This document shows positions 26,119 through 34,434 of a stretch of DNA of 64,000 nucleotides, in pieces. Source of the DNA: Planctomycetota bacterium. Its GTDB lineage: Bacteria > Planctomycetota > UBA1135 > JADKAF01. The notes under the pieces are model-generated. The model saw only the letters and a program-made list of their open reading frames with translations. It made no database searches and had not been told where the DNA came from. The position numbers were made by a program, and so were the translations under genes. Location of the stretch: positions 1-64,000 of the forward strand of contig JAEUHW010000030.1 in NCBI GenBank assembly GCA_016793245.1, read 5' to 3'. The number at the start of each line of letters is the position of its first letter. Position 1 is the first letter of the stretch.

Positions 26119-26574
26119 ATGTTCGAACCTCAACGCAAGTTGCTCTCGCGCTTCCTCGAAGACCTCCTGCCCCGCCTAGAGGACCGCAACTCGTCCGCGG
26201 GGTGGGCCCAGGCGAAGGCCGCGCTACAGGCCTGCGTAGAGCCCGAACCCGATATCTCCGCAGCCATCGAGGCACGCGATCACGGTGTACTCGCCGCGCT
26301 CATCGCAGACTGGAAAGCCGACCGCCGCCCCTTTCCCGCCCACGATCGAGAGCTGCTGAAGGGCGCGATGACCACCTTTCGCAAGAGCTTGAAGGTGAAG
26401 CGCCTCGACGCGGAGTCGTCGATCGGCGGCGGTCCGATGAGCGGAGGACGCAAGTCCGCGATCGCCGGGATCCTCCCGCCGAGCCGCTTCGCCGAAGACG
26501 TCTGGCAGGAGCTCGCACGCCAGAAGCGCTTGATCGCTCTGCGGAACGGCACCTATACCTTGCCTCCCGAGTAA
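26119..26574 (+). CDS. Hypothetical protein, 151 aa
   Basis: Starts at an ATG with no strong Shine-Dalgarno. The sequence is soluble, with an N-terminal helical half (FEPQRKLLSRFLEDLLPRLEDR) and a Lys/Arg-rich C-terminal half (FRKSLKVKRLDAESSIGGG), no signal peptide and no recognisable catalytic motif. The start was chosen because upstream in-frame sequence is antisense to the S15 gene. The 235 bp before it (25884-26118) should hold the divergent promoters, with nothing else obvious. Convergent with the pseudopilin operon. Confidence 0.65.
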   Translation: MFEPQRKLLSRFLEDLLPRLEDRNSSAGWAQAKAALQACVEPEPDISAAIEARDHGVLAALIADWKADRRPFPAHDRELLKGAMTTFRKSLKVKRLDAESSIGGGPMSGGRKSAIAGILPPSRFAEDVWQELARQKRLIALRNGTYTLPPE

Positions 26575-26609
26575 GCGCGCCGGCGCCCGCGTCGCGTGAG
26601 TGATCCGCC

Positions 26610-27725
26610 TCAGCGCCACTCGACGCGAACGCGAGAGAGGCTCGGCGGCGCGAGCAGCGCCGCGGGCCGCTCCGAAGGCTCGCCCAGCGACGGCTCGAAC
26701 GTCACGCGATGCAGGGCCTGCACGGCGCCGCGAGCCCAGAGAGCGCCGCGCAGCTCGAGATCGTGCAGTTCGCGCGCTTCGCCGACGAGCGCCAGCCCCT
26801 CGAGCTCGGTCGTTCCCTCACCGGCGAGGCTCCACTCGGTGCAAGGCGCCGCGAGCGCGAGCGAACCCAGCACCTCGGCGCGCGCGCGCACGCGGCTTCT
26901 GCCACGCAGCACGACGCGCGCGTGCGCCGTCTCGATCGCCTGCTGCTCCGGCGCGAGATCCACGCTCTGCACGAGGAGCGTTCCCTCCAGCTCCAGGTTC
27001 TCGAGGATGAGCTCCTCGCCGCGCGCGAGCTCGACCCAGAGCACCCCGGCGTGACGCAGATCCTTCCAGGTACCCCCGCCGCGCAGACGCTCCAGCGGAA
27101 CGGCGCGGCGCTCGAGCTCGCGCAGCAGCGCCGCGAGATCGAGCTGCGGCAGCTCGGCCGCGCGCCGCGACGAGCGCAGTCGGCCGACATGCGCGAAGCG
27201 CACGAAGGGCAGCGCGAACCCTGCCGCGGCGAGCTCGAGATCACCGCAGAGATCGAGCACAGGTTCGCCGACGAACGGTTCCTCTCGCGCCGCGAAGTAG
27301 GCCGCGCCGCGGATCTGCACCGGCGAAGGGAACGAGCTCCGCGCACCGAAGACCACCAGGGCATGCTCGTCCAGCGCACTCGCCAACGAGAGCTCGGCGG
27401 CAATCGCAGAGCGCGCCGAGCCGCTGCGCCCGACGACGCGCACGTTGGGGCTGCGCTCGGGATCGATGTCGAGCTCGATCTCCTGATCCGCGCCGAGCGA
27501 GAGGAGCTCGTTCCCCGCGACGAGGGGACCTTCCTGCCGACGCGCCGCGGCGATCTCGACTCCGGCACGAGCGAGGCGCCGCGCCGCGTTCGTCGCTTCG
27601 GCATTCGCGCTCCCGCGCATCTCCATCGACGCGGCCGAGAGCACGCTCAGCGTGAGCGCCGCGAGAAGCCCGCCCAGCAACACCGCGAGGAGCAGGATCG
27701 CGCCGCGTTCCTTCGCGCGCATCAT
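26610..27725 (-). CDS. GspK/PilX-like minor pseudopilin
   Basis: 371 aa. The N terminus MMRAKERGAILLLAVLLGGLL resembles the short leader of PilX/GspK proteins: a Gly at the processing site followed by a hydrophobic helix, with no Glu at +5, as is usual for GspK. The long C-terminal region is Leu/Glu/Arg-rich with beta-type segments. It is the last of four overlapping minor-pseudopilin genes (ATGA overlap with the preceding gene). GspK caps the pseudopilus tip in type II secretion. Confidence 0.72.
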   Translation of the reverse strand: MMRAKERGAILLLAVLLGGLLAALTLSVLSAASMEMRGSANAEATNAARRLARAGVEIAAARRQEGPLVAGNELLSLGADQEIELDIDPERSPNVRVVGRSGSARSAIAAELSLASALDEHALVVFGARSSFPSPVQIRGAAYFAAREEPFVGEPVLDLCGDLELAAAGFALPFVRFAHVGRLRSSRRAAELPQLDLAALLRELERRAVPLERLRGGGTWKDLRHAGVLWVELARGEELILENLELEGTLLVQSVDLAPEQQAIETAHARVVLRGRSRVRARAEVLGSLALAAPCTEWSLAGEGTTELEGLALVGEARELHDLELRGALWARGAVQALHRVTFEPSLGEPSERPAALLAPPSLSRVRVEWR

Positions 27726-28987
27726 CGCCCCACTCCCGGATCGCTGGTCCCGGGCAGCGCCGCGGGCAAACCATGCGCGGCGCGTTCGCGCGCGAGCGCT
27801 GCGGCAGCGAGGTGCTGCAGCGGCAAGCGCGCGACCTCCGCGCCTTGCTCGCTCCAGCTCACGCGCACGAGCAGAGCGAGCGGAACGCGCTCGACCAGCG
27901 GCGCCGGCAAGGCCAGCTCATGCACGAGCTCGACGCAGAGTCGCGCGTCGCGATGGACCGCCAGCGCGCTCGGTACCTCATCGACCCCCGACACCGCCGC
28001 GAGCCCATCGTCGAGACGCCACGCCGCGAGGCCCACCGTATCGCGCGCCATCTCGAGGCGTAGCTCGAGACCGCCATCGCCCCCGAGGCTGCGCACCAGC
28101 AACACGTACTCGCGATCTCCCGCGAGGTTCCCTGCGAGCGGGATCTCGAGGTTCGACCAGCTCGAGGAGAGCGCCTCCAGCATCACTGCCGACGCGCGCG
28201 CGTGGACCAACGGAACCTCCGGTTCCTCGGCTGCGGCGAGGCGCAACTCGAGCGAGCCCGTGTCGCTTCCGGTGTGCCGCCGCGCGACCAGGCGGACGAA
28301 GCGAAGCTCTCCGCTCGCGCGCTCCAAGCGAAAGCGCAGGCCGATCCAAGGCGCCGTGAGCCCGCCCGAGAGCGGCGAGAGCTCGAAGCTCTCGCGCGCG
28401 GGCAAAGCGAGCTCTTCCACGCGCGAGCCGGCGGCGGCGAACGAAGCGCGATCGAAGCCGGCGAAGCCCATCGCGCGCTCGAGTCCAGGTCGCACACCGC
28501 GCTGTGGTGAGAGAACCTCGCGCTCTTCGATCGACCAGGTGATCTCGCGCATGCCGAGGAGCAGCGCGCTCTCTCGAAAGGCGCTCTCCGGGAGCCACCC
28601 CGCTTCGAGTCGCGGCTCCACCGCATCGGCGTCGAGCCCGAGCTCGCCCAGCGCGACGCGAGCCGCAGCCTCGTCGGCCGCGATCACGCGATGGAGCTGC
28701 GTGCGACCGCGGCTCCGCTGATATCCGGCCCAGCTCCCGTCGTCGCGCTGGAGCAGCACGCGCTCGCCATCGAAGCGCAGCGCGCGCGCGCGGAAGAGCT
28801 CCTCTTCCAAACGCGCCAAGCCGCGGCGAGCGAGCGCTTCCCCCGTCGAGGCCGTATCGAGCGCCGAACCTTGCTGCGCGAGGCTGTCCAGCGCCGCCAG
28901 CGTTCCCAGCGCGACGAAGCTCGCGAGCACGAGAGAGATCGAGAGCTCGATCAGCGTGAACCCGCGCGACGAAGCTCTCTCGCTCAC
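27722..28987 (-). CDS. GspJ-like minor pseudopilin
   Basis: About 421 aa with a short leader and the canonical RG/FTLIELSISLVLASF processing site and helix (Glu at +5). Far longer than typical GspJ (about 200 aa): the extra C-terminal half (about 200-400) has HTGSDTGSLELRL and REYVLLVRSLGG strands and may be an added beta domain. The GTG at 28987 overlaps the preceding stop as GTGA; a second in-frame GTG at 29002 is possible. The GspK-like gene overlaps its end. Confidence 0.78.
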   Translation of the reverse strand: MSERASSRGFTLIELSISLVLASFVALGTLAALDSLAQQGSALDTASTGEALARRGLARLEEELFRARALRFDGERVLLQRDDGSWAGYQRSRGRTQLHRVIAADEAAARVALGELGLDADAVEPRLEAGWLPESAFRESALLLGMREITWSIEEREVLSPQRGVRPGLERAMGFAGFDRASFAAAGSRVEELALPARESFELSPLSGGLTAPWIGLRFRLERASGELRFVRLVARRHTGSDTGSLELRLAAAEEPEVPLVHARASAVMLEALSSSWSNLEIPLAGNLAGDREYVLLVRSLGGDGGLELRLEMARDTVGLAAWRLDDGLAAVSGVDEVPSALAVHRDARLCVELVHELALPAPLVERVPLALLVRVSWSEQGAEVARLPLQHLAAAALARERAAHGLPAALPGTSDPGVGR

Positions 28988-29421
28988 GGCTTGGTCACCC
29001 ACACGACCCCGCTGGCCTCGTGCACGCGCACGACGCGGCGCTCGCTACCGAGCCCGAGCTCGAGCACGCCACCCGAGATCGCCGAACCATCCGCCGCGAA
29101 CACGACCCAGCCCGCGCGGCGCAGCGCGAGGCGCGCGAGGCGGCCGGCGAACAAGCGCCGCGTCCAGAGGGGCGCGACCTCTGCGGCGCCTCCGACATCC
29201 GCATAGAGCGCATAGCTCACGCCATCGGCGAGGAACGCGAGTCCGGCGGGTTCTCCCCCGCGCAGCGCTTCCTCGCGCGCGCTCTCGAGATCCGCGCTGA
29301 GCGCGCGCACCGCCGCATCGAGCTGCACGGCATCGGAGCGATCGTGCGCCACGGGCAGCGCCGCGAGCACACCGAAGATCGCCAGCGCGATCAAGAGCTC
29401 GAGCAAGGTAAACCCGCGCAT
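28984..29421 (-). CDS. GspH-like minor pseudopilin
   Basis: 145 aa with a two-residue leader, MRG/FTLLELLIALAIFGVLAAL, Glu at +5, then ALSADLESAREEALRGGEPAGL, the pattern of GspH/FimT. Size fits GspH. Two nt after the GspI-like stop and overlapping the start region of the GspJ-like gene. The upstream extension to 29481 overlaps the GspI-like gene and adds only Arg-rich residues, so the ATG at 29421 is preferred. Confidence 0.82.
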   Translation of the reverse strand: MRGFTLLELLIALAIFGVLAALPVAHDRSDAVQLDAAVRALSADLESAREEALRGGEPAGLAFLADGVSYALYADVGGAAEVAPLWTRRLFAGRLARLALRRAGWVVFAADGSAISGGVLELGLGSERRVVRVHEASGVVWVTKP

Positions 29422-29423
29422 CC

Positions 29424-29900
29424 TCAGCGTTCTCCGACGCGCCACGCCGTGCCCTCGGCGAGCAGCACATCGTCTCGCCACACCCCGACGCGAAGACGCA
29501 GCAAACCACCCCGCGCGTCGAGCTGCTCGGGAGCGCTCGCCGCGACGCGCTCCACCGCGAACTCACGACGCCATGCTCCGGGAGCTTCGACGATCTGACC
29601 GAGCGCATCGCGCGGCGGCGCTTCCCTGCGCCCATCGAGATCGCCCACGTCGTCGACCGAGCCGGCGAGCTCACCGGCTTCGAGTCCCCCCTGCGCGCCC
29701 GTCTCCGGATCCAGCAGCGGCAACGCGTGCGCGAGCTCCAAGCCCTCGGCGACGAGAGAGCGCGCGAGGGAACGCTCTGCCACGTCTCGCTGCCCGAGGG
29801 CATGGCTCTGCAGCGCGAGACCCGCCGCGCTCACCGCGCTCGCCACGACGACGAGTGCCAGCAGCACCTCGAGATAGCCGAAGCCTCGTTGCGAGCGCAC
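29424..29900 (-). CDS. GspI-like minor pseudopilin
   Basis: 158 aa from a GTG with GAGGAA six nt upstream. Leader VRSQRG/FGYLEVLLALVVVASAV with Glu at +5, then QSHALGQRDVAERSLARSLVAEGLELAHALP, typical of GspI/PilV. First gene of the four-gene minor-pseudopilin operon (I-H-J-K order). An in-frame extension to 30200 encodes about 100 charged residues without helix and is rejected. Expected to prime the pseudopilus of the system encoded at 46-59 kb. Confidence 0.8.
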   Translation of the reverse strand: MRSQRGFGYLEVLLALVVVASAVSAAGLALQSHALGQRDVAERSLARSLVAEGLELAHALPLLDPETGAQGGLEAGELAGSVDDVGDLDGRREAPPRDALGQIVEAPGAWRREFAVERVAASAPEQLDARGGLLRLRVGVWRDDVLLAEGTAWRVGER

Positions 29901-30337
29901 GCGTTCCTCGCCGGGAGTGCGCGCCGAAGTTGGCGCCTTCGGGGCATCGGACCCGAGCGCGCGAGCACGCGAGGAAAGAAGTTCCAGCTCGTGCGGCCCC
30001 GGCGTAACGAGCGCCACATGCCTCCGCCTTCCGCGCTCCGGCCCGAGCCGCGCTCCCTCGGACACAGCGGGATCAGCGGTACGCTCGGCCTCTTCCTCGG
30101 CAGCGCGAGCCTGCTCGCGGTGCTCTGCTTCCACTGCCCCCGAAGTCCTGACGACGCCGGAGCTCCCCGCTCTGCTGCCGCTGTCGTGGGTGCGCCGCAC
30201 GATCCCCGTACTTAGGAAGTCGCAAGATGCCCTGCGCGATCGGGCAGAGCGAGCGGTTCCTTGCCCGAGCGAAGGATCGGGGTAAGATCCCCTTGCCGGC
30301 CCGCCTGTCCCCCGTCACCCCCACCGCGGATCTTCCG
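29901..30337. other. Divergent intergenic region
   Basis: 437 bp between the divergent minor-pseudopilin operon and the secreted protein at 30338. Open frames here are Arg-rich with no ribosome-binding site. I see no repeat, tRNA or clear promoter consensus. Confidence 0.45.
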
Positions 30338-31234
30338 ATGCGCCTCCTCGTTTCCGCACTCCTCGCTTCTTTCCTCGCCCCCGCGCTGCACGCGCAGGGG
30401 CCCGAGATCGTCACCAACGGCGACTTTACCGGGGGTCTCGCCCCGTGGGTCACCGGCGGAGGCTACAGTGTGAATCCGGCTTGGGAAGCCGGCATCGACG
30501 TCACCGGCATGGGCGCCAGCGACAGCTTCGGCTGCCAGGCCGGCGGTCAGGTGACTCCGGCTCCGTACCCGCCGAACACCCTCGAGCAGAGCGTGCAGGT
30601 GATCGCCGGCCTCACCTACGAGTTTCGGATGGACGCCCTCGGCGCCCGCTACAACTCCACGACCGGCAACGCCGACACCGGCACGATCTGGGCGACGCTC
30701 GACGGCGTCGAGGTCGCGCGCATCGCGTTCGGAAGCTGGGCCAACCCTGAGCGCAAGCGCGCGCAGCTCTGCGGCCGCATCGTGCCGGTGAACTCGGGCA
30801 GCGTGCAGCTCGTGATCTTCTTCCAGCGCACCTTCCTCGCGAACACAACGACGCCGCGCGTCAACATCGACAACGTCTCGCTGCGCGAAGTGCCTGGCCC
30901 GACCTTCTGCATTCGCGGCAATCGCAAGCTCACCCGCAGCATCGACTTCGTCGTCCTCGGCGAGCCCACCGCGCCGTACGCGGGCTTCGTCGCCTCCGGG
31001 CTGCTGCCCGTCGGTTTCCCGATCTTCCCGCTCTCGGGCGAGCTCTGGCTCGATCCGTCGAGCATGATCCAGTTCGTCGGTGGTGCGCTCGACGCCGGTG
31101 GCGCGGGCACGACGAGCTTCGTGATCCCGAACGAGCCGGGTCTCCTGACCGTGCCGCTCTCCTACCAAGCGATCGCCTTGCTCGCGCCGACCTTCGGCTT
31201 CAGCTTGCCCACGACGCTGGTGATGACGCTGTAG
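30338..31234 (+). CDS. Secreted protein with carbohydrate-binding-like jelly roll
   Basis: 298 aa. Signal peptide about 1-19 (ALHAQ). Residues about 20-185 begin NGDFTGGLAPW, the hallmark opening of CBM4/9-type or choice-of-anchor jelly-roll domains, and end NIDNVSLREV. A C-terminal beta domain (about 190-298, IDFVVLGEPTAPYAGFV to PTTLVMTL) looks like an end module, possibly for surface retention. No catalytic motif. The signal peptide sets the start; the frame is open upstream. Convergent with the 892-aa gene. Confidence 0.72.
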   Translation: MRLLVSALLASFLAPALHAQGPEIVTNGDFTGGLAPWVTGGGYSVNPAWEAGIDVTGMGASDSFGCQAGGQVTPAPYPPNTLEQSVQVIAGLTYEFRMDALGARYNSTTGNADTGTIWATLDGVEVARIAFGSWANPERKRAQLCGRIVPVNSGSVQLVIFFQRTFLANTTTPRVNIDNVSLREVPGPTFCIRGNRKLTRSIDFVVLGEPTAPYAGFVASGLLPVGFPIFPLSGELWLDPSSMIQFVGGALDAGGAGTTSFVIPNEPGLLTVPLSYQAIALLAPTFGFSLPTTLVMTL

Positions 31235-31279
31235 ACGCCGGACGCGTCGACACGACGCCGCTCCGCTGCTGCTTGCGCG

Positions 31280-33958
31280 TCAGCGCTGCATCTCGAGCTC
31301 GATCCCGGAGGTCTCTCCGGGACCGAGCTCGATGCGTTTCGCGCCGTGCCACATCTCGTTGCCGCTCTGGAAGAACGCGTTCAGCAGATAGGGCCCGGGC
31401 CGCAGCCCCTCGATCGTGAACTGGCCCTTCTCCGCGAGCGCACCGAAGTGCTGGGGCGCGTCGTCGCTCTGGTTCTCGCTCCCGGCGTAGAGCACGTTCA
31501 CGGAGACGACCGCGGGGAGATCGACGGCGCAGCGCAGCGAGCCGTGGAGCACCGCGGTGCCCTCGGGCTTCAGCAGCACCTCGGCGGGAGCGTTCGGCAC
31601 GAGCGCGATGCGGCGCGTCACCCGCACGGCCTCGATGCGCTCCCGCTTGTCGATCCAAGCGACGTCGTAGCGCCCCGCTCCGAGCTCTTCGAAGAGGAAC
31701 TCGCCTTGCGCGTCAGTGCGGCCTTCCTCGGAGAAGCGCGTGCCGGCGCTGGCGAGCGCCGTCGCGCGTACGAGCGCTCCCGCGACCGCGCGGCCCGCGC
31801 TGTCCTGCACGCGGACGCGCAGCGCGAGGGCCGCGGCCAAGCGGATCTCGCGTTCCACCGTCGCACCAACAGCGACCTCGAAGGGCCCGTCGTCGAACGG
31901 CGGACGCTTGGGAGCGGCGACGGAGAGCAAGCTAGCCCCGGGCGGCACCTCGCTCAACGCGAAGCGCCCGTCGGCGTCGGTGAACACCACGCCGAACTCG
32001 TGCGGCTCATCGTTGTAGTAGAGGCCGGGCTCGGTGCCCGCGGCACGCCACGTCAGCTTCACACCCGCGATCGGCGCGCCCTCCGTGGCGAGCACGCGGC
32101 CGCGGATCGCGCCACCGGCGCCGAGGCGCAGCACCACGGCATCGCGCGCGGGTGCGGCTTCGACGGCGACGCGCGCCGCACGCGCGAGCGCGCGTCCCGG
32201 AGCGCGCGCTTCGATGGCGAGGAACGTGCCGGGCGGAAGCTCCTCGCCTTCGCTGTCCCAGTAGCCGTCGGTTCGCGTGAAGCGCTTCCCTTCGCGCGCC
32301 CAGGTCGCCGAGTAGCCGCTCGCCGTCTGCTCGCCTTCGCTCAGCGTCGGCGATACGAAGCGGATCGTGAAGTCGTCGAGTCCCAGCCCGGTCTGCGCAT
32401 CGACCACGCGCCCGGCGACCTTGCCGGCGCGCTGCACTGAGAACTCCTGGTCGTCGCGATCGAGGACGAGCAGCGGGACCTCTTTGCGGACGATCGCCTC
32501 TCCGTAGAACTCGAGCGAGACTCCCTCGGCGGGCAAGCCCTCGATGCGGAAGCGGCCCGCGGCATCGGTCGAAGCGCGCGCGTCGATGTACTCGCCGCCG
32601 ACCTGGCCCGCGACGCGGAGATTCGCCACGGGCTGCCCCGCTTCATCGCGCACCACGCCGCCGGCGAAGTGCGCGCTCTCCAGCACGAGTCGGAGCTCGA
32701 AGCGCGCCGGTCCTTTCCCGAGCTCGAAGACCTTGCGCAGCGGAGCGAAGCCCGTCCGCTGCGCGACGAGCGTCTGGCTGCCGGAATCCACCGCGGGGAA
32801 CACGAACTTGCCCTCCACATCCGAGCGCGCATCGAGGCGGTTGTACGCCGAGGGCGAGAAGCCGATGTAGAGCGCGACCCCTTCGACGGGTCGCTCCCGT
32901 GCATCGACCACGACGCCCTCGACGCGGGTACCGCGCTTCAGCACGAGGTCCTGCTCGATCGCCGCGGTGCCCCTGGGCTTCACCTCCGCTCGTCCTTCGA
33001 CATAGCCGTCCTTGCGCGCGAAGAGCGAGTGCGACTCGCGCTTGGGGTCCAAGCGATCCAGCTCGTAGCGCCCCATTGCGTCGCTCTCGACGACGTGGCT
33101 CATCGTGAAGAAGGTCGTCACGCGCGCGCCGACGATGGGCTGCCCCGCCTCGTCGAGCACGCGCCCGCGGATCTGGAACGCCATGGTGAGCGTGAAGTCG
33201 AGCTCGATGGAAGCCCCCGGGCCGCTCGCCTTCACGATCTCGCGCGCGCTCGCGTGCAACGGTGAGGAGGCATCGATCCAGAGCTCCCGCAGTGCCGAGC
33301 TGGTGCGCAGCTCGTAGCGTCCGTCTCGGTTCGCCTCCACGCGGTCGCCCTGTGCTCGGACCTCGGCCGCCGCGAGCGCTTCACCGCTCTCGCTCCGCAC
33401 GACGCCGCGCACGATCACGTCCAGCGGATAGACCTTCACGACGAGCGGCGCGAGCTCGGCCGTCGCCGAGACCTCGCGCTCGCCGACATAGGCGAACCAG
33501 CCGTCCTTCTTCGCGTGGAAACGCAGCGTGGTCGCGCCGCGCGGAAAGGCATCGAGCTCCCACGCGAACGCGCCCTCCGCGTCGCTCGCGATCTCGAGGC
33601 GCTGCAGCGCGGCGCTGCGATCGGGATCACCGGCGTGCAGCGAGAGCTCGACCAGCACGCCCTCCAGCGCCTTCTGATCCGCGCTCTGCGCGCGTCCGCG
33701 CACGACCCACTTCGCCGCGCTCGGCACCGCTGCGCTGCTCTCGACGTTCGCCGCGTCGCGCCGCGCGACATCGGTGGAGCTCGGCGCTTGCAGAGGCTCC
33801 GCGGAGCGCGTGACCTCGAGCGCGCCCGCCTGATCGAGCTCCCGCGCACCCGAGGGACGGGAGTCCTCTCCGCGGAGGGCGAGCCACGCGCCGCCCGCGA
33901 GCAGCGCGAGCACGAGCAGTGCGAGGAACGGGACGGAACGCGAACCAGGCTTGGACAT
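31280..33958 (-). CDS. Large membrane-anchored carboxypeptidase-regulatory-like multi-domain protein
   Basis: 892 aa. One N-terminal transmembrane segment (about 9-27) followed by a tandem array of about eight prealbumin-like domains. Recurrent signatures include RVLDEAGQPIVGARV, VVDARERPVEGVALY, VVRDEAGQPVANLRV, VVDAQTGLGLDDF and RVLATEGAPIAGVKL. No enzymatic domain is visible, so it is probably an extracytoplasmic binding or scaffold protein. It has lots of Arg/Glu/Ala and no Cys-rich region. Divergent from the propeller gene across 476 bp. Confidence 0.82.
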   Translation of the reverse strand: MSKPGSRSVPFLALLVLALLAGGAWLALRGEDSRPSGARELDQAGALEVTRSAEPLQAPSSTDVARRDAANVESSAAVPSAAKWVVRGRAQSADQKALEGVLVELSLHAGDPDRSAALQRLEIASDAEGAFAWELDAFPRGATTLRFHAKKDGWFAYVGEREVSATAELAPLVVKVYPLDVIVRGVVRSESGEALAAAEVRAQGDRVEANRDGRYELRTSSALRELWIDASSPLHASAREIVKASGPGASIELDFTLTMAFQIRGRVLDEAGQPIVGARVTTFFTMSHVVESDAMGRYELDRLDPKRESHSLFARKDGYVEGRAEVKPRGTAAIEQDLVLKRGTRVEGVVVDARERPVEGVALYIGFSPSAYNRLDARSDVEGKFVFPAVDSGSQTLVAQRTGFAPLRKVFELGKGPARFELRLVLESAHFAGGVVRDEAGQPVANLRVAGQVGGEYIDARASTDAAGRFRIEGLPAEGVSLEFYGEAIVRKEVPLLVLDRDDQEFSVQRAGKVAGRVVDAQTGLGLDDFTIRFVSPTLSEGEQTASGYSATWAREGKRFTRTDGYWDSEGEELPPGTFLAIEARAPGRALARAARVAVEAAPARDAVVLRLGAGGAIRGRVLATEGAPIAGVKLTWRAAGTEPGLYYNDEPHEFGVVFTDADGRFALSEVPPGASLLSVAAPKRPPFDDGPFEVAVGATVEREIRLAAALALRVRVQDSAGRAVAGALVRATALASAGTRFSEEGRTDAQGEFLFEELGAGRYDVAWIDKRERIEAVRVTRRIALVPNAPAEVLLKPEGTAVLHGSLRCAVDLPAVVSVNVLYAGSENQSDDAPQHFGALAEKGQFTIEGLRPGPYLLNAFFQSGNEMWHGAKRIELGPGETSGIELEMQR

Positions 33959-34434
33959 CGGCAGCCCTTCCCAAAGTGCGCCAACGAAACCCCAACGCGC
34001 ACTGCCGTCATGCTGCCCGCGCGCAAGCTACGGTCAAGCCGGTAGAGGCTCGTTCCGGATCTTGAGGCGCGCAAGCAGCAACAGCCCCTCGCGCTCGCGG
34101 AGCGAGAGCCCTCAGCCACGCGAGCGGAACACGTAGCCGCGTGCCAGGTTGGGAGTCGTACTCGCCGCGCTCTGCGCCGCCGAGAAGCAGGAACCGACCG
34201 GGAACGTGCTGGTTCCAACAGGTTCCGGTCACGGGGGCCGGGTGCCCGCAAAGAGCGATCCGGACTACCCGGACTCCTTCGCAAGACTGCGCAAGAGCCA
34301 CGGGGTCCGCCGCACTCCGAAAACAGCATTCCTGCATCGCGGATCGGCTGCGCAGACGCACACAGGGTGATCTACCTCTCCATCCCCATCTTCTGCGGAG
34401 ATCGATGCGTCGTAGACGCTCGAGGAGCCGACTC
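33959..34434. other. Divergent intergenic region with possible operator repeats
   Basis: 476 bp between the 892-aa protein and the propeller gene. It contains an imperfect stem (34196-34205 with 34222-34230, one bulged base) and, inside it, two GGTTCC direct repeats ten bases apart (34211 and 34221), which could be a regulator site. Open frames across it are Arg-rich and lack a ribosome-binding site. Confidence 0.4.
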
